The notes below the pieces were generated by a model. That model had not been told where the DNA came from. It worked only from the letters and a program-made list of their open reading frames with translations, and ran no database searches. 64,000 nucleotides of DNA, taken from NCBI GenBank assembly GCA_016287075.1, contig JAEEVC010000004.1, positions 62,001 to 126,000 of the forward strand, read 5' to 3'. Position numbers and translations under genes: made by a program. This DNA comes from Bacteroidales bacterium (GTDB lineage Bacteria > Bacteroidota > Bacteroidia > Bacteroidales > UBA932). Positions 50,202 through 57,380 of the stretch are shown one piece after another (position 1 is the first letter of the stretch; the number at the start of each line of letters is the position of its first letter).

Positions 50202-51650
50202 ATGAGTCCGTACGCCGTCATGGCGGTCATCGCCGCCTATTTCGCCGTCATTTTCCTCGTTTCCCGGCTGTCCGGCAAGGGGGGCGCCGACTTTTACGGG
50301 GGCCGCAAGTCCCCCTGGTGGGTCGTCGCCATCGCGATGATCGGCGCCTGCATGTCGGGGGTCACCTTCGTTTCGGTGCCCGGGATGGTCGCCGTCAGCG
50401 GCCTCGGTTACCTGCAGATGTGCCTCGGGTTCATGGTCGGATATGTCGTCATCGCCTTCGTGCTGATGCCGCTCTACTACCGGCTCGGGGTGGTGTCCAT
50501 CTACCAGTACCTGGAGCAGCGGTTCGGGGTCTCGACCTACAAGACCGGCGCCTGGTTCTTCTTCATTTCCAAGATGTTGGGCGCCTCCGTGCGGCTATTT
50601 CTCGTCTGCGTCGCCCTGCAGCTGCTGGTCTTCGACCCCCTCGGGCTGCCGTTTGCGCTGAACGTCGTGGTCAATGTCGCCATCGTCCTGGCCTATACCT
50701 TCCGGAACGGCGTGCGCTCCGTCATCTGGACCGACACGCTCAAGACGGTCTGCATGGTGGTCGCCGTCGTGCTCTCGATCGTCTTCATCGCCCGGAACCT
50801 CGGCCTCTCCTTCAGCGGGGTCGTCGCTTCCATCCGCGGCAGCGAAATGTCCCGGATCTTCTGGTTCGACGACGTCAACCATCCGCAGTATTTCTGGAAA
50901 CAGTTCCTCGGCGGCCTGTTCACCGTCATCGCGACGACCGGCCTGGACCAGGACATGATGCAGCGGGCGCTCAGCTGCAAGGATCACCGGGATTCACAGA
51001 AGAACCTCCTGGTTTCCACCGTGTTGCAGACCGTCGTCATCTTCCTGTTCCTCTGTCTGGGCGTGCTGATGTACCAGTTCGCGGCGGCGACCGGCATCAG
51101 CGCGACGGGCGACAAGCTCTTCCCGGCGGTCGCCACGGGCGGCGGCCTCCCCGGCATCGTCGGCATCCTGTTCATCGTCGGCCTCGTCGCAGCCGCCTAC
51201 GGCGCCGGCGGCTCGGCCCTCACCTCCCTGACCACCTCCTTCTCCGTGGACATCCTCGGGCTGGGCGCGGCGGTGAAAGGCGCCGGTGGCGACGCCGACC
51301 GCATCCGCAAGTTCGTGCATGTTGGGATGGCCGTATGCATGGCTCTGACCATCATCATTTTCAATGCATTGAACTCCACCAGCGCCATCGACGCCGTGTA
51401 CAAGGTCGCAAGTTACACCTACGGCCCGCTGCTCGGCCTGTTCGCCTTCGGCATCTTCTCGAAGCGCGCCGTCCGCGACCGCTGGGTTCCCCTCGTCGCG
51501 CTCCTCGCCCCGGCCCTCTGCCTGGTCCTCCAGCTCAACTCCGAGCGCTGGTTCGGCGGCTACAAGTTCAGCTACGAACTCCTCCTGCTCAACGCCGCCT
51601 TCACCATCCTCGGCCTCTGCTGCCTCCTGCGCCCCCGCAAAACCCGCTAA
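50202..51650 (+). CDS. Sodium:solute symporter (SSS family)
   Basis: A 482-residue protein with about 13 helices. SSS markers are GGRKSPWWVVAIAMIGACMS near residue 28, GVTFVSVPGMVAVSGLGYLQ, EQRFGVSTYKTGAWFFFISK, and TTGLDQDMMQRALSCKDHRD near 245. It imports a small solute with Na+; the substrate cannot be predicted. It follows rodA by 3 bp, so is probably read from the mre operon, but no functional link is evident. Confidence 0.88.
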   Translation: MSPYAVMAVIAAYFAVIFLVSRLSGKGGADFYGGRKSPWWVVAIAMIGACMSGVTFVSVPGMVAVSGLGYLQMCLGFMVGYVVIAFVLMPLYYRLGVVSIYQYLEQRFGVSTYKTGAWFFFISKMLGASVRLFLVCVALQLLVFDPLGLPFALNVVVNVAIVLAYTFRNGVRSVIWTDTLKTVCMVVAVVLSIVFIARNLGLSFSGVVASIRGSEMSRIFWFDDVNHPQYFWKQFLGGLFTVIATTGLDQDMMQRALSCKDHRDSQKNLLVSTVLQTVVIFLFLCLGVLMYQFAAATGISATGDKLFPAVATGGGLPGIVGILFIVGLVAAAYGAGGSALTSLTTSFSVDILGLGAAVKGAGGDADRIRKFVHVGMAVCMALTIIIFNALNSTSAIDAVYKVASYTYGPLLGLFAFGIFSKRAVRDRWVPLVALLAPALCLVLQLNSERWFGGYKFSYELLLLNAAFTILGLCCLLRPRKTR

Positions 51651-51839
51651 ACCACGCAAAGCCGCGTCACAACACCCGTTTGCCCGCAGCCGCCCCGCGG
51701 CGCCTCTCCTGCGCCCCCGCAGCGCCCGCTAACCCGCACAAAGAATTGGACACACCACCACTGAGCGGTCCTGGAAAGATCCGAAACGAAAGAGAGCGTT
51801 TGAGGTAAAACCGGTCGGAAAGGACATTGTGAAATAGTT

Positions 51840-51880
51840 GTGCACAAAATCGGCCATAGAACGCTGTTTCCGTGCAGCAC
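51840..51880. repeat. First copy of a GTGCTGCACG/GGCCGAT hairpin repeat
   Basis: GTGCACAAAATCGGCC ... CCGTGCAGCAC; outer GTGCA/TGCAC ends can pair. The second copy is 64 bp downstream. Confidence 0.55.
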
Positions 51881-51903
51881 TCGCACTCGAAACCCCCAAG
51901 TCA

Positions 51904-51949
51904 TGCACAGAATCGGCCTCTGGAGGCCATAAACGTGCAGCACTTTTTT
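51904..51949 (+). repeat. Second copy of the repeat, forming a terminator-like hairpin
   Basis: TGCACAGAATCGGCC ... AACGTGCAGCAC with an inner GGCCTC-TG-GAGGCC stem, followed by six T at 51944-51949. It could terminate the symporter transcript. Confidence 0.5.
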
Positions 51950-51989
51950 AGTATGTACGCCGACTTTTCCCCCCAGGACACAGATTGGA

Positions 51990-52118
51990 CCGCCACCGTC
52001 AGGACGTGGCGGCTAAAATGCTGAACACTCGTGTTTTATGTAAACTTTCGGCACGCTTTTGCGTCCGAAAATATCATGATATCGCTTACTGTCAAACAGT
52101 TAGCCGCCACGACCTGAC
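51990..52118. repeat. Inverted-repeat structure with competing hairpins
   Basis: GTCAGGACGTGGCGGCTAA (51998-52016) is repeated inverted at 52100-52118 with 18 of 19 matches, enclosing 83 bp. GTGGCGG (52006-52012) can instead pair with CCGCCAC immediately upstream (51990-51996), so the two foldings exclude each other. The loop holds CGGCACGCTTTTGCGTCCG and TATCATGATA dyads. It could be a MITE-like remnant or an RNA switch. Confidence 0.5.
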
Positions 52119-52215
52119 ACGGCGCCCAATGCCTGAAATGGTGACTCCGCACTGACTATATATAATATATATGGTATGATAATTTCTCCTCCCCTGATGA
52201 AAAAAAGAAAAGATA

Positions 52216-52247
52216 TTTGGATGTTTAAAAGGAATCCACTATATTTG
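52216..52247 (+). promoter_or_regulatory. lacI-type gene promoter
   Basis: TTTG at 52216-52219, a 20-bp spacer, TATATTTG at 52240-52247, exact match. Its last four bases are the first four of the operator at 52244-52261. Confidence 0.78.
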
Positions 52248-52261
52248 CAAACGATTGCAAA
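52244..52261 (+). promoter_or_regulatory. LacI-family operator O1 (autoregulatory)
   Basis: TTTGCAAACGATTGCAAA, a near-perfect dyad centred on CG as LacI-family sites usually are. It overlaps the -7 box and the expected transcription start of the regulator gene, so binding should block it. The same site in reverse lies at 53341-53358. Confidence 0.8.
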
Positions 52262-52266
52262 CCGAC

Positions 52267-53280
52267 ATGGCATCCAAATCGACCACCATTTCAGACATTG
52301 CGAAGCGTCTGAACGTGTCTACATCCACGGTTTCCCGTGCCCTTAACGGCAGCAAACTCGTTGCCGAGGAGGTGCGGAAAAGAGTCGTGCAGGAAGCCAA
52401 GAAGATGGGATACGCCCCCAACCCCATCGCCGTCGCCTTGAAGACGGGCAAGACCAAAACCATTGGCATGATTGTCCCGCTGATCAATCGGAACTATTTC
52501 GTTGAAGCCATCGCCGGAGTCGAGTCCGTCATCTATGACGCGGGTTACGATCTGATCATCGCATCCTCCGGCAACTTTTATGAACGGGAAAGAAAAATCG
52601 TCGAATCACTGGCCCAGGGAAAGGTGGTAGGCGTTATTGCCGCCGTGGCGGCGGAAACGACAGACTATTCCCATTACCGGAACCTGATCGACAAGGGCGT
52701 TCCGATTGTAATGTTCGACAGGCTGATGCCATTGGACGGCATGAGCAGTGTTGTCCAAGACGATTTCCAGGGAGCATACAATGCAACCCGGCATCTCCTC
52801 GAGCAAGGTTGTCGCAAGATTTTCCATTACAGGGGGCTACAGAACGTGTCCATGTGGAACGCCCGCGAGAAAGGGTACCGCCAAGCCATGGCCGACGCCG
52901 GAATCACCGTCCAGAAGGGATGGGTACACACGGCCTTGACAACGCCGGAGGAGGGTGAAAGATATGCCAGGAAACTGCTGGCCAAGGGGGATATTCCCGA
53001 TGGTATCCTCTTTTCAGGAGATTTTGCCGCCAAGGCGGCCATGGAGGTCTTCACGGAAAACGGCGTCCGGATTCCGGAAGACGTGGCCATCGTCGGCTTT
53101 GTCAACGAACCCTGGGACAAATACCTCACACCACCGCTTTCCTCTATCGAACAGTTTCCCTATGATATCGGGAAAGAAGCGGCACGCCTGATGCTGCGCG
53201 CCATCGAAGGAGGCAAACCGCGGAAGATTGTGCTCGACACGGAGCTCATCATCCGCCAATCCTCCAAGAAACTGAAATAG
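52267..53280 (+). CDS. LacI family transcriptional regulator
   Basis: A 337-residue protein. The N-terminal LacI HTH and hinge (TTISDIAKRLNVSTSTVSRA, LNGSKLVAEEVRKRVVQEAK, KMGYAPNPIAVALKTGKTKT) is followed by a periplasmic-binding-protein-like sensor domain (IGMIVPLINRNYFVEAIAGV; VPIVMFDRLMPLDGMSSVVQ; DGILFSGDFAAKAAMEVFTE). The ATG at 52267 is chosen; a TTG at 52255 would sit within the operator. It probably represses itself and the operon from 53368, and releases in the presence of a sugar-like ligand. Confidence 0.92.
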   Translation: MASKSTTISDIAKRLNVSTSTVSRALNGSKLVAEEVRKRVVQEAKKMGYAPNPIAVALKTGKTKTIGMIVPLINRNYFVEAIAGVESVIYDAGYDLIIASSGNFYERERKIVESLAQGKVVGVIAAVAAETTDYSHYRNLIDKGVPIVMFDRLMPLDGMSSVVQDDFQGAYNATRHLLEQGCRKIFHYRGLQNVSMWNAREKGYRQAMADAGITVQKGWVHTALTTPEEGERYARKLLAKGDIPDGILFSGDFAAKAAMEVFTENGVRIPEDVAIVGFVNEPWDKYLTPPLSSIEQFPYDIGKEAARLMLRAIEGGKPRKIVLDTELIIRQSSKKLK

Positions 53281-53340
53281 ACAATAATCCCGGACACGAC
53301 ATAGACTCCCATCCGAAAGGACATTTTAGTTTATGGAGTT

Positions 53341-53358
53341 TTTGCAATCGTTTGCAAA
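53341..53358 (-). promoter_or_regulatory. LacI-family operator O2 before the transporter operon
   Basis: TTTGCAATCGTTTGCAAA, the exact reverse complement of the site at 52244-52261, ending 9 bp before the transporter ATG at 53368. The preceding AGTTTTTG (53337-53344) sits where the -7 box does at lacI but is a poor match, so the promoter itself may be weak or different. Confidence 0.78.
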
Positions 53359-53367
53359 CTAAAAGAC

Positions 53368-54324
53368 ATGAAAAAAATACTGAATTGGTTCATCAACCTG
53401 TACGCCGTCTGGGTCATTTTGAGTTTCGTCATCGGCTATTTCTGGCCGAAGTCCTTTCTCTGGTGCGCAAAGGGCAGTTTCTCGACCTATGCAATGGCCG
53501 TCGTCATGCTTAGTATGGGGTTGTCACTGAAAATCAGCGACTTTGAATTTATATTCAAACAACCGAAAACCATCGTACTGGCTGCCATTTCGCAATTCAC
53601 GGTCATGCCGCTGTCCGGATTCTGCCTGGCCATCCTGCTGGGCCTTCCCAAAGAATTCGCCGTCGGTCTTATCATTGTCGCCTGCTGCCCCGGAGGAACG
53701 GCGAGCAATATGATCGCATATATCGGCCGGGCAAACCTCGCCCTTTCCGTCATTTCGACGGCCATGTCGACATTCCTGGGAATCATCTTGACCCCACTCC
53801 TCACAAAACTACTTGCTGGTCAAATGGTTCCAGTGGATGCCTGGGGCATGTTCCTCAACGTGGTCAAGGTTGTCCTCCTACCGGTAACCCTGGGAGCATT
53901 CATCAACTGGAAGTTCCCGGAGTTTGTCAAAAGACTCGGCCAGACAGGGCCGGTTCTCTCTACCATTGCAATCGTCTTCATCTCCGGAGGAATCATCGCT
54001 CCTGCCGTTGTCAGCGGCAAGGCCGAACTCCTCCAGATGGCAGGAAAACTCCTGCTGGCAGCCACGCTCCTGCATGGCATGGGTTTCGGCCTGGGCTACG
54101 GGTTAGCCCGGATTTTTAAATACAATGTTCCGATTGCCAAGGCCGTCGCGTGCGAAACAGGCATGCAGAATGGTGGACTGGCAGCAGTCCTGGCCAAGAA
54201 CAATTTCCCGGCTTTCATGCCGATGATCAGCGTGCCTGCCGTTTTCTGCTCGGTAATGCAGACCGTAGTCGGAGGCATCCTGGCAACGATCTGGCGTTTT
54301 ACTTCCCGAACCGACCATGAGTAA
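53368..54324 (+). CDS. BASS-family (bile acid:sodium symporter-like) transporter
   Basis: A 318-residue protein with about nine to ten helices. BASS landmarks are MAVVMLSMGLSLKISDFEFI near residue 45, the crossover region VACCPGGTASNMIAYIGRAN at about 105-125, and the second inverted repeat with ACETGMQNGGLAAVLAKNNF near 260. Relatives move bile acids, pantoate, keto acids or ketodeoxy sugar acids with Na+. As first gene of a LacI-controlled sugar locus with an aldolase, a small acidic sugar is the likely cargo (inference). It overlaps the kinase by 8 bp. Confidence 0.88.
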   Translation: MKKILNWFINLYAVWVILSFVIGYFWPKSFLWCAKGSFSTYAMAVVMLSMGLSLKISDFEFIFKQPKTIVLAAISQFTVMPLSGFCLAILLGLPKEFAVGLIIVACCPGGTASNMIAYIGRANLALSVISTAMSTFLGIILTPLLTKLLAGQMVPVDAWGMFLNVVKVVLLPVTLGAFINWKFPEFVKRLGQTGPVLSTIAIVFISGGIIAPAVVSGKAELLQMAGKLLLAATLLHGMGFGLGYGLARIFKYNVPIAKAVACETGMQNGGLAAVLAKNNFPAFMPMISVPAVFCSVMQTVVGGILATIWRFTSRTDHE

Positions 54325-55411
54325 CAGGACAAATATCTACTATTGGAAATGCGATCGCCCGGAAGCCTTTGCGACACTGGGCAAGCAGTGGTGCAACCCC
54401 GAGCGGGAACAACTGGAGGCTGATCTTGACAGGCTCTGCCGGTCGCTTTTCGGAGACGACCGCTACCGTCTGGAACAGACCTTCGGCCAGGGCAATCACC
54501 GGAACTACAAGGTCCGCCATAAGGACCGCTGCTATTTCATCCGGGTGGAGAACAGTCATGACTGCGATGATTACATGATTGTTGAAACTGAGGTTATCCG
54601 GCTTGTCAGCCAGGTTGGGGTTCCCGTGCCCCGGATCTATACCGTCGATGCCTCCCGTTCCACCTTCCCGTTTGCATTCCAGGTCATGGATTGCTTTCCG
54701 AACCCGGATATCAACGGACTATACAAAAAAGGAGAGCTCGATACGACAGCCATCATGCGGCAGCTTGGCGGTCATATTGCCCGCTGGCAAACGATCACGA
54801 CCGACGGATTCGGGCTTTTCAATACGGACCTGCTACGCTCCGAGGGGGTCCTGAGGGGCTTGAGCCCGAACTACCCGGACTATTATCGCCTCAACCTGGA
54901 CAACCACCTGGATTTCCTGTCCGCCCGGGGATTCATCAGCCCCGGCTTCGCCGCGGAAATCCGGCGGACCGTGGAAGAGAACGCTTCTTTTCTTGAACTG
55001 GACTCCGGTTGTCTGGTCCACAAAGACATCGCTTTCTGGAATCTTCTGGGAACGCGGGACAGGATTCTTTCCGTCATTGACTGGGATGATACCATCATGG
55101 GGGATCCGACCGACGACCTCTCGCTAATGGCCTGCTATCATTGCTGGCAGGAACTCCAGCCTTTATTTGACGGGTACAGTGCCGTCAGGCCCCTGCCGGA
55201 CCAGTTCGAAAAACGATTCTGGTTGCACCTGCTCCGAAATATCCTCTTCAAGGCTGTCATCCGGGTCGGTGCCGGCTATTTCAACAAGGACATCGATTTT
55301 TTTCTGGTCCAGTCAGAGCAGGGCGGGAGCGGTCTTAAAGCCTTTACCTTATCCCGCCTCGTGGCGGCTTATGACGGACTGCACGGAAATCTCAAACTAT
55401 CAGACCTATGA
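54317..55411 (+). CDS. APH-fold kinase (phosphotransferase enzyme family)
   Basis: A 364-residue kinase of the aminoglycoside phosphotransferase/choline kinase fold. It has a glycine-rich loop (LEQTFGQGNHRNYKVRHK), hinge (PFAFQVMDCF), the catalytic Brenner motif LVHKDIAFWNLLGTRD with Asp near residue 237, and VIDWDDTIMGDPTDDLSLMA for metal. In sugar pathways such enzymes include N-acetylhexosamine 1-kinase and related sugar kinases. The location between a BASS transporter and an HpaI aldolase argues for a sugar or sugar-acid substrate, not an antibiotic. It overlaps the aldolase by 4 bases. Confidence 0.85.
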   Translation: MSNRTNIYYWKCDRPEAFATLGKQWCNPEREQLEADLDRLCRSLFGDDRYRLEQTFGQGNHRNYKVRHKDRCYFIRVENSHDCDDYMIVETEVIRLVSQVGVPVPRIYTVDASRSTFPFAFQVMDCFPNPDINGLYKKGELDTTAIMRQLGGHIARWQTITTDGFGLFNTDLLRSEGVLRGLSPNYPDYYRLNLDNHLDFLSARGFISPGFAAEIRRTVEENASFLELDSGCLVHKDIAFWNLLGTRDRILSVIDWDDTIMGDPTDDLSLMACYHCWQELQPLFDGYSAVRPLPDQFEKRFWLHLLRNILFKAVIRVGAGYFNKDIDFFLVQSEQGGSGLKAFTLSRLVAAYDGLHGNLKLSDL

Positions 55412-56121
55412 ACAAAAACAGGACACTGGGAACGGGTACATTCCTTTCCATCGGATCTCCGGTCGTCACGGAAATTGTCTCCATGCTGGGGTTCGACTGG
55501 CTCATGTTCGACATGGAGCATGGAAGTTTCTGTGAACACGACCTGCTCTCCAACCTGCAGGCTGTCCGTCCGGGACCGAAAACGATCGTCCGGGTGCGGG
55601 AACCCAATCCGACCCTGATCTCGCGGACCCTGGATGCTGGTGCCGACGGGATCATGGTTCCCCATGTCTCTTCAGCCGGACAGGCACTTTCCATTGTGGA
55701 CGCAATGTATTATCCGCCAAGGGGCTCCCGGGGATTCTCCACCTCCGTACGGGCCATGAAATACGGACTGGAACCCGTCCGGGACACGCTTTCATGGGAA
55801 CCTCCACTTTTCCTGGCACAGATTGAGAACCGGGAAGGAGTAGAGGCTGCCGCTGAGATAGCGGCCGTCCCCGGTGTGGACATGCTCTTCGTCGGCCCCC
55901 GGGACCTCTCGCTGGACCTCTCCGTCCGCCCGGACCCGATTCCTTTCGACGAGGCCCTCAAACGTGTGGCACGCGCCGCTGCTGCAGCAGGAAAACAGGC
56001 CGGCATCCTCGTCCGGGACATGTCCGACATAGGAAAATTCAAGGACTACGGATATTCAGCGCTCGCCATCGGCTCAGATTCGGGTGCGTTGAAAAATGGT
56101 TATAAACAATACATGCCATGA
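55408..56121 (+). CDS. HpcH/HpaI family class II pyruvate aldolase
   Basis: A 237-residue TIM-barrel aldolase. Family residues: FDWLMFDMEHGSFCEHDLLS (metal/base His, residues 29-48), KTIVRVREPNPTLISRTLDA (Arg), DAGADGIMVPHVSSAGQALS, LAQIENREGVEAAAEIAAVP (metal Glu) and GVDMLFVGPRDLSLDLSVRP (metal Asp). Relatives split 2-keto-3-deoxy acids (KDR, KDGlucarate, HHED) into pyruvate and an aldehyde. This gives the operon its probable final step. It overlaps the sialidase-like gene by 4 bases. Confidence 0.9.
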   Translation: MNKNRTLGTGTFLSIGSPVVTEIVSMLGFDWLMFDMEHGSFCEHDLLSNLQAVRPGPKTIVRVREPNPTLISRTLDAGADGIMVPHVSSAGQALSIVDAMYYPPRGSRGFSTSVRAMKYGLEPVRDTLSWEPPLFLAQIENREGVEAAAEIAAVPGVDMLFVGPRDLSLDLSVRPDPIPFDEALKRVARAAAAAGKQAGILVRDMSDIGKFKDYGYSALAIGSDSGALKNGYKQYMP

Positions 56122-57374
56122 AAAAAAAATTGATACTCCTGCTGGCGCTCACAGTGTCCCTCTCCGCATCGGCTCAGGTCTCCAGCCAGATGCTTGCACT
56201 CTGTGATTCCCTGGCCATGCAACCTCCCGTCATCCGCCGGATGACGAAAGCGGACCGGGGGAAATACAGCGTCAAGAATCTGGACTACGGAATGACCATC
56301 GGTATTGAGCGGACACCGAAGGGACGGATCTGGAACTGCCTTGTCGGAGGCGGAGACAACGCCGATGCCTTCTTCGTGCTGAACTGGAGTGACAATAACG
56401 GCCGGAAATGGTCTGATATCCAGTTTATTGTCGACCCTCATAATCCCGCACACCCGTTCAAGCGGAGGACCATCGTCGGGCAGCTCTGGACAGATCCGAA
56501 AGGTCGCCTGTGGCTCTTCATGGACCAGGCAATGACGTATTATGACGGGCGGTCCGGAAACTGGTGCGCAGTATGTGAGAACCCGGACGATGCCCATCCC
56601 GTGTGGTCAGCCCCCCGCTATATCGGCTTCGGATGCACCCTGAACAAACCGACCGTGCTCTCCACTGGCGAATGGGTGCTTCCAGTAAGCCTCTGGGTCA
56701 GGAGCCGATTGAATGTCTGCATGGAAAAGGGCTGGACCGTAAACCCGCTCTGCGAAGCACATCATGAGCTGGACCCCCTCCGGGGGGCACACACCTTCGT
56801 TTCCACAGACGAGGGCGAGACCTGGGAGGACCGGGGGTTCGTACTCATGCCGAAACCCTCCTTTGACGAACATCTGTATATCGAGCGCAATGACGGCCGG
56901 CTCTGGATGACCGCCCGCACGGGCATCGGAATCTGCGAGTGCTTCTCCTCTGATGGCGGCTATACCTGGACAGAGCCTGCACTGTACCAGCCACATGTCA
57001 ATTCGCGGCATTTCATTCTTCGGCTTCAGTCCGGGCGGTTGCTGCTGATCCGCCATGGGGACCCGCAGACCCGTACTCACAAGCGCTCTCACCTCAGCGC
57101 GTGGCTGTCAGACGATGACGGCGCCTCTTGGAAAGGAGGTCTCATGCTTGATGAACGGGCTGGCGTATCCTATCCAACCGGTTTTCAGGCGCCGGACGGA
57201 ACCATCTATATTTCTTATGATTATGAACGGACCCGCGAGGGCGAACTCTATCTGAACCGATTTACGGAGGAAGACGTACTCTCCGGAAAGATTGTTACCC
57301 GCAAATGCTATGTCCGGCGGCTGTTCTTCAAGCCCGGACGCGTCCGATTCTCCGAAGCAAATCTCTCAGAATAA
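56118..57374 (+). CDS. Secreted sialidase-fold (BNR/Asp-box) protein
   Basis: A 418-residue protein with a signal peptide (MKKKLILLLALTVSLSASAQ) and a six-bladed-propeller pattern. Four Asp boxes are visible: SDNNGRKW at 91, STDEGETW at 229, SSDGGYTW at 278 and SDDDGASW at 331. The classic FRIP arginine motif of GH33 neuraminidases is not obvious. It is probably a periplasmic or surface glycoside hydrolase releasing the acid sugar that the rest of the operon uses. True sialic acid as substrate is uncertain, because no NanA-type lyase or NanE is present. Confidence 0.82.
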   Translation: MKKKLILLLALTVSLSASAQVSSQMLALCDSLAMQPPVIRRMTKADRGKYSVKNLDYGMTIGIERTPKGRIWNCLVGGGDNADAFFVLNWSDNNGRKWSDIQFIVDPHNPAHPFKRRTIVGQLWTDPKGRLWLFMDQAMTYYDGRSGNWCAVCENPDDAHPVWSAPRYIGFGCTLNKPTVLSTGEWVLPVSLWVRSRLNVCMEKGWTVNPLCEAHHELDPLRGAHTFVSTDEGETWEDRGFVLMPKPSFDEHLYIERNDGRLWMTARTGIGICECFSSDGGYTWTEPALYQPHVNSRHFILRLQSGRLLLIRHGDPQTRTHKRSHLSAWLSDDDGASWKGGLMLDERAGVSYPTGFQAPDGTIYISYDYERTREGELYLNRFTEEDVLSGKIVTRKCYVRRLFFKPGRVRFSEANLSE

Positions 57375-57380
57375 ATTGTT

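Larger units (their letters stand above)
51651..52215. other. Intergenic repeat-rich region between the symporter and lacI
   Basis: About 565 bp without a gene. It contains two related 40-bp hairpin repeats (51840-51943), an inverted-repeat structure (51990-52118) and a short A/T-rich TATATAATATATATGG-like stretch (52157-52172). Open frames here give low-complexity or repeat-derived peptides only. Confidence 0.6.

Noticed and set aside
51647..51943. Minus-strand open frame with LHGNSVLWPILCT repeats
   Set aside because: The peptide repeat is produced by the intergenic hairpin repeats, with no start signals or domain.
54317..55411. Aminoglycoside resistance gene
   Set aside because: The fold is shared, but position inside a sugar-utilisation operon and lack of resistance-specific motifs favour a sugar kinase.
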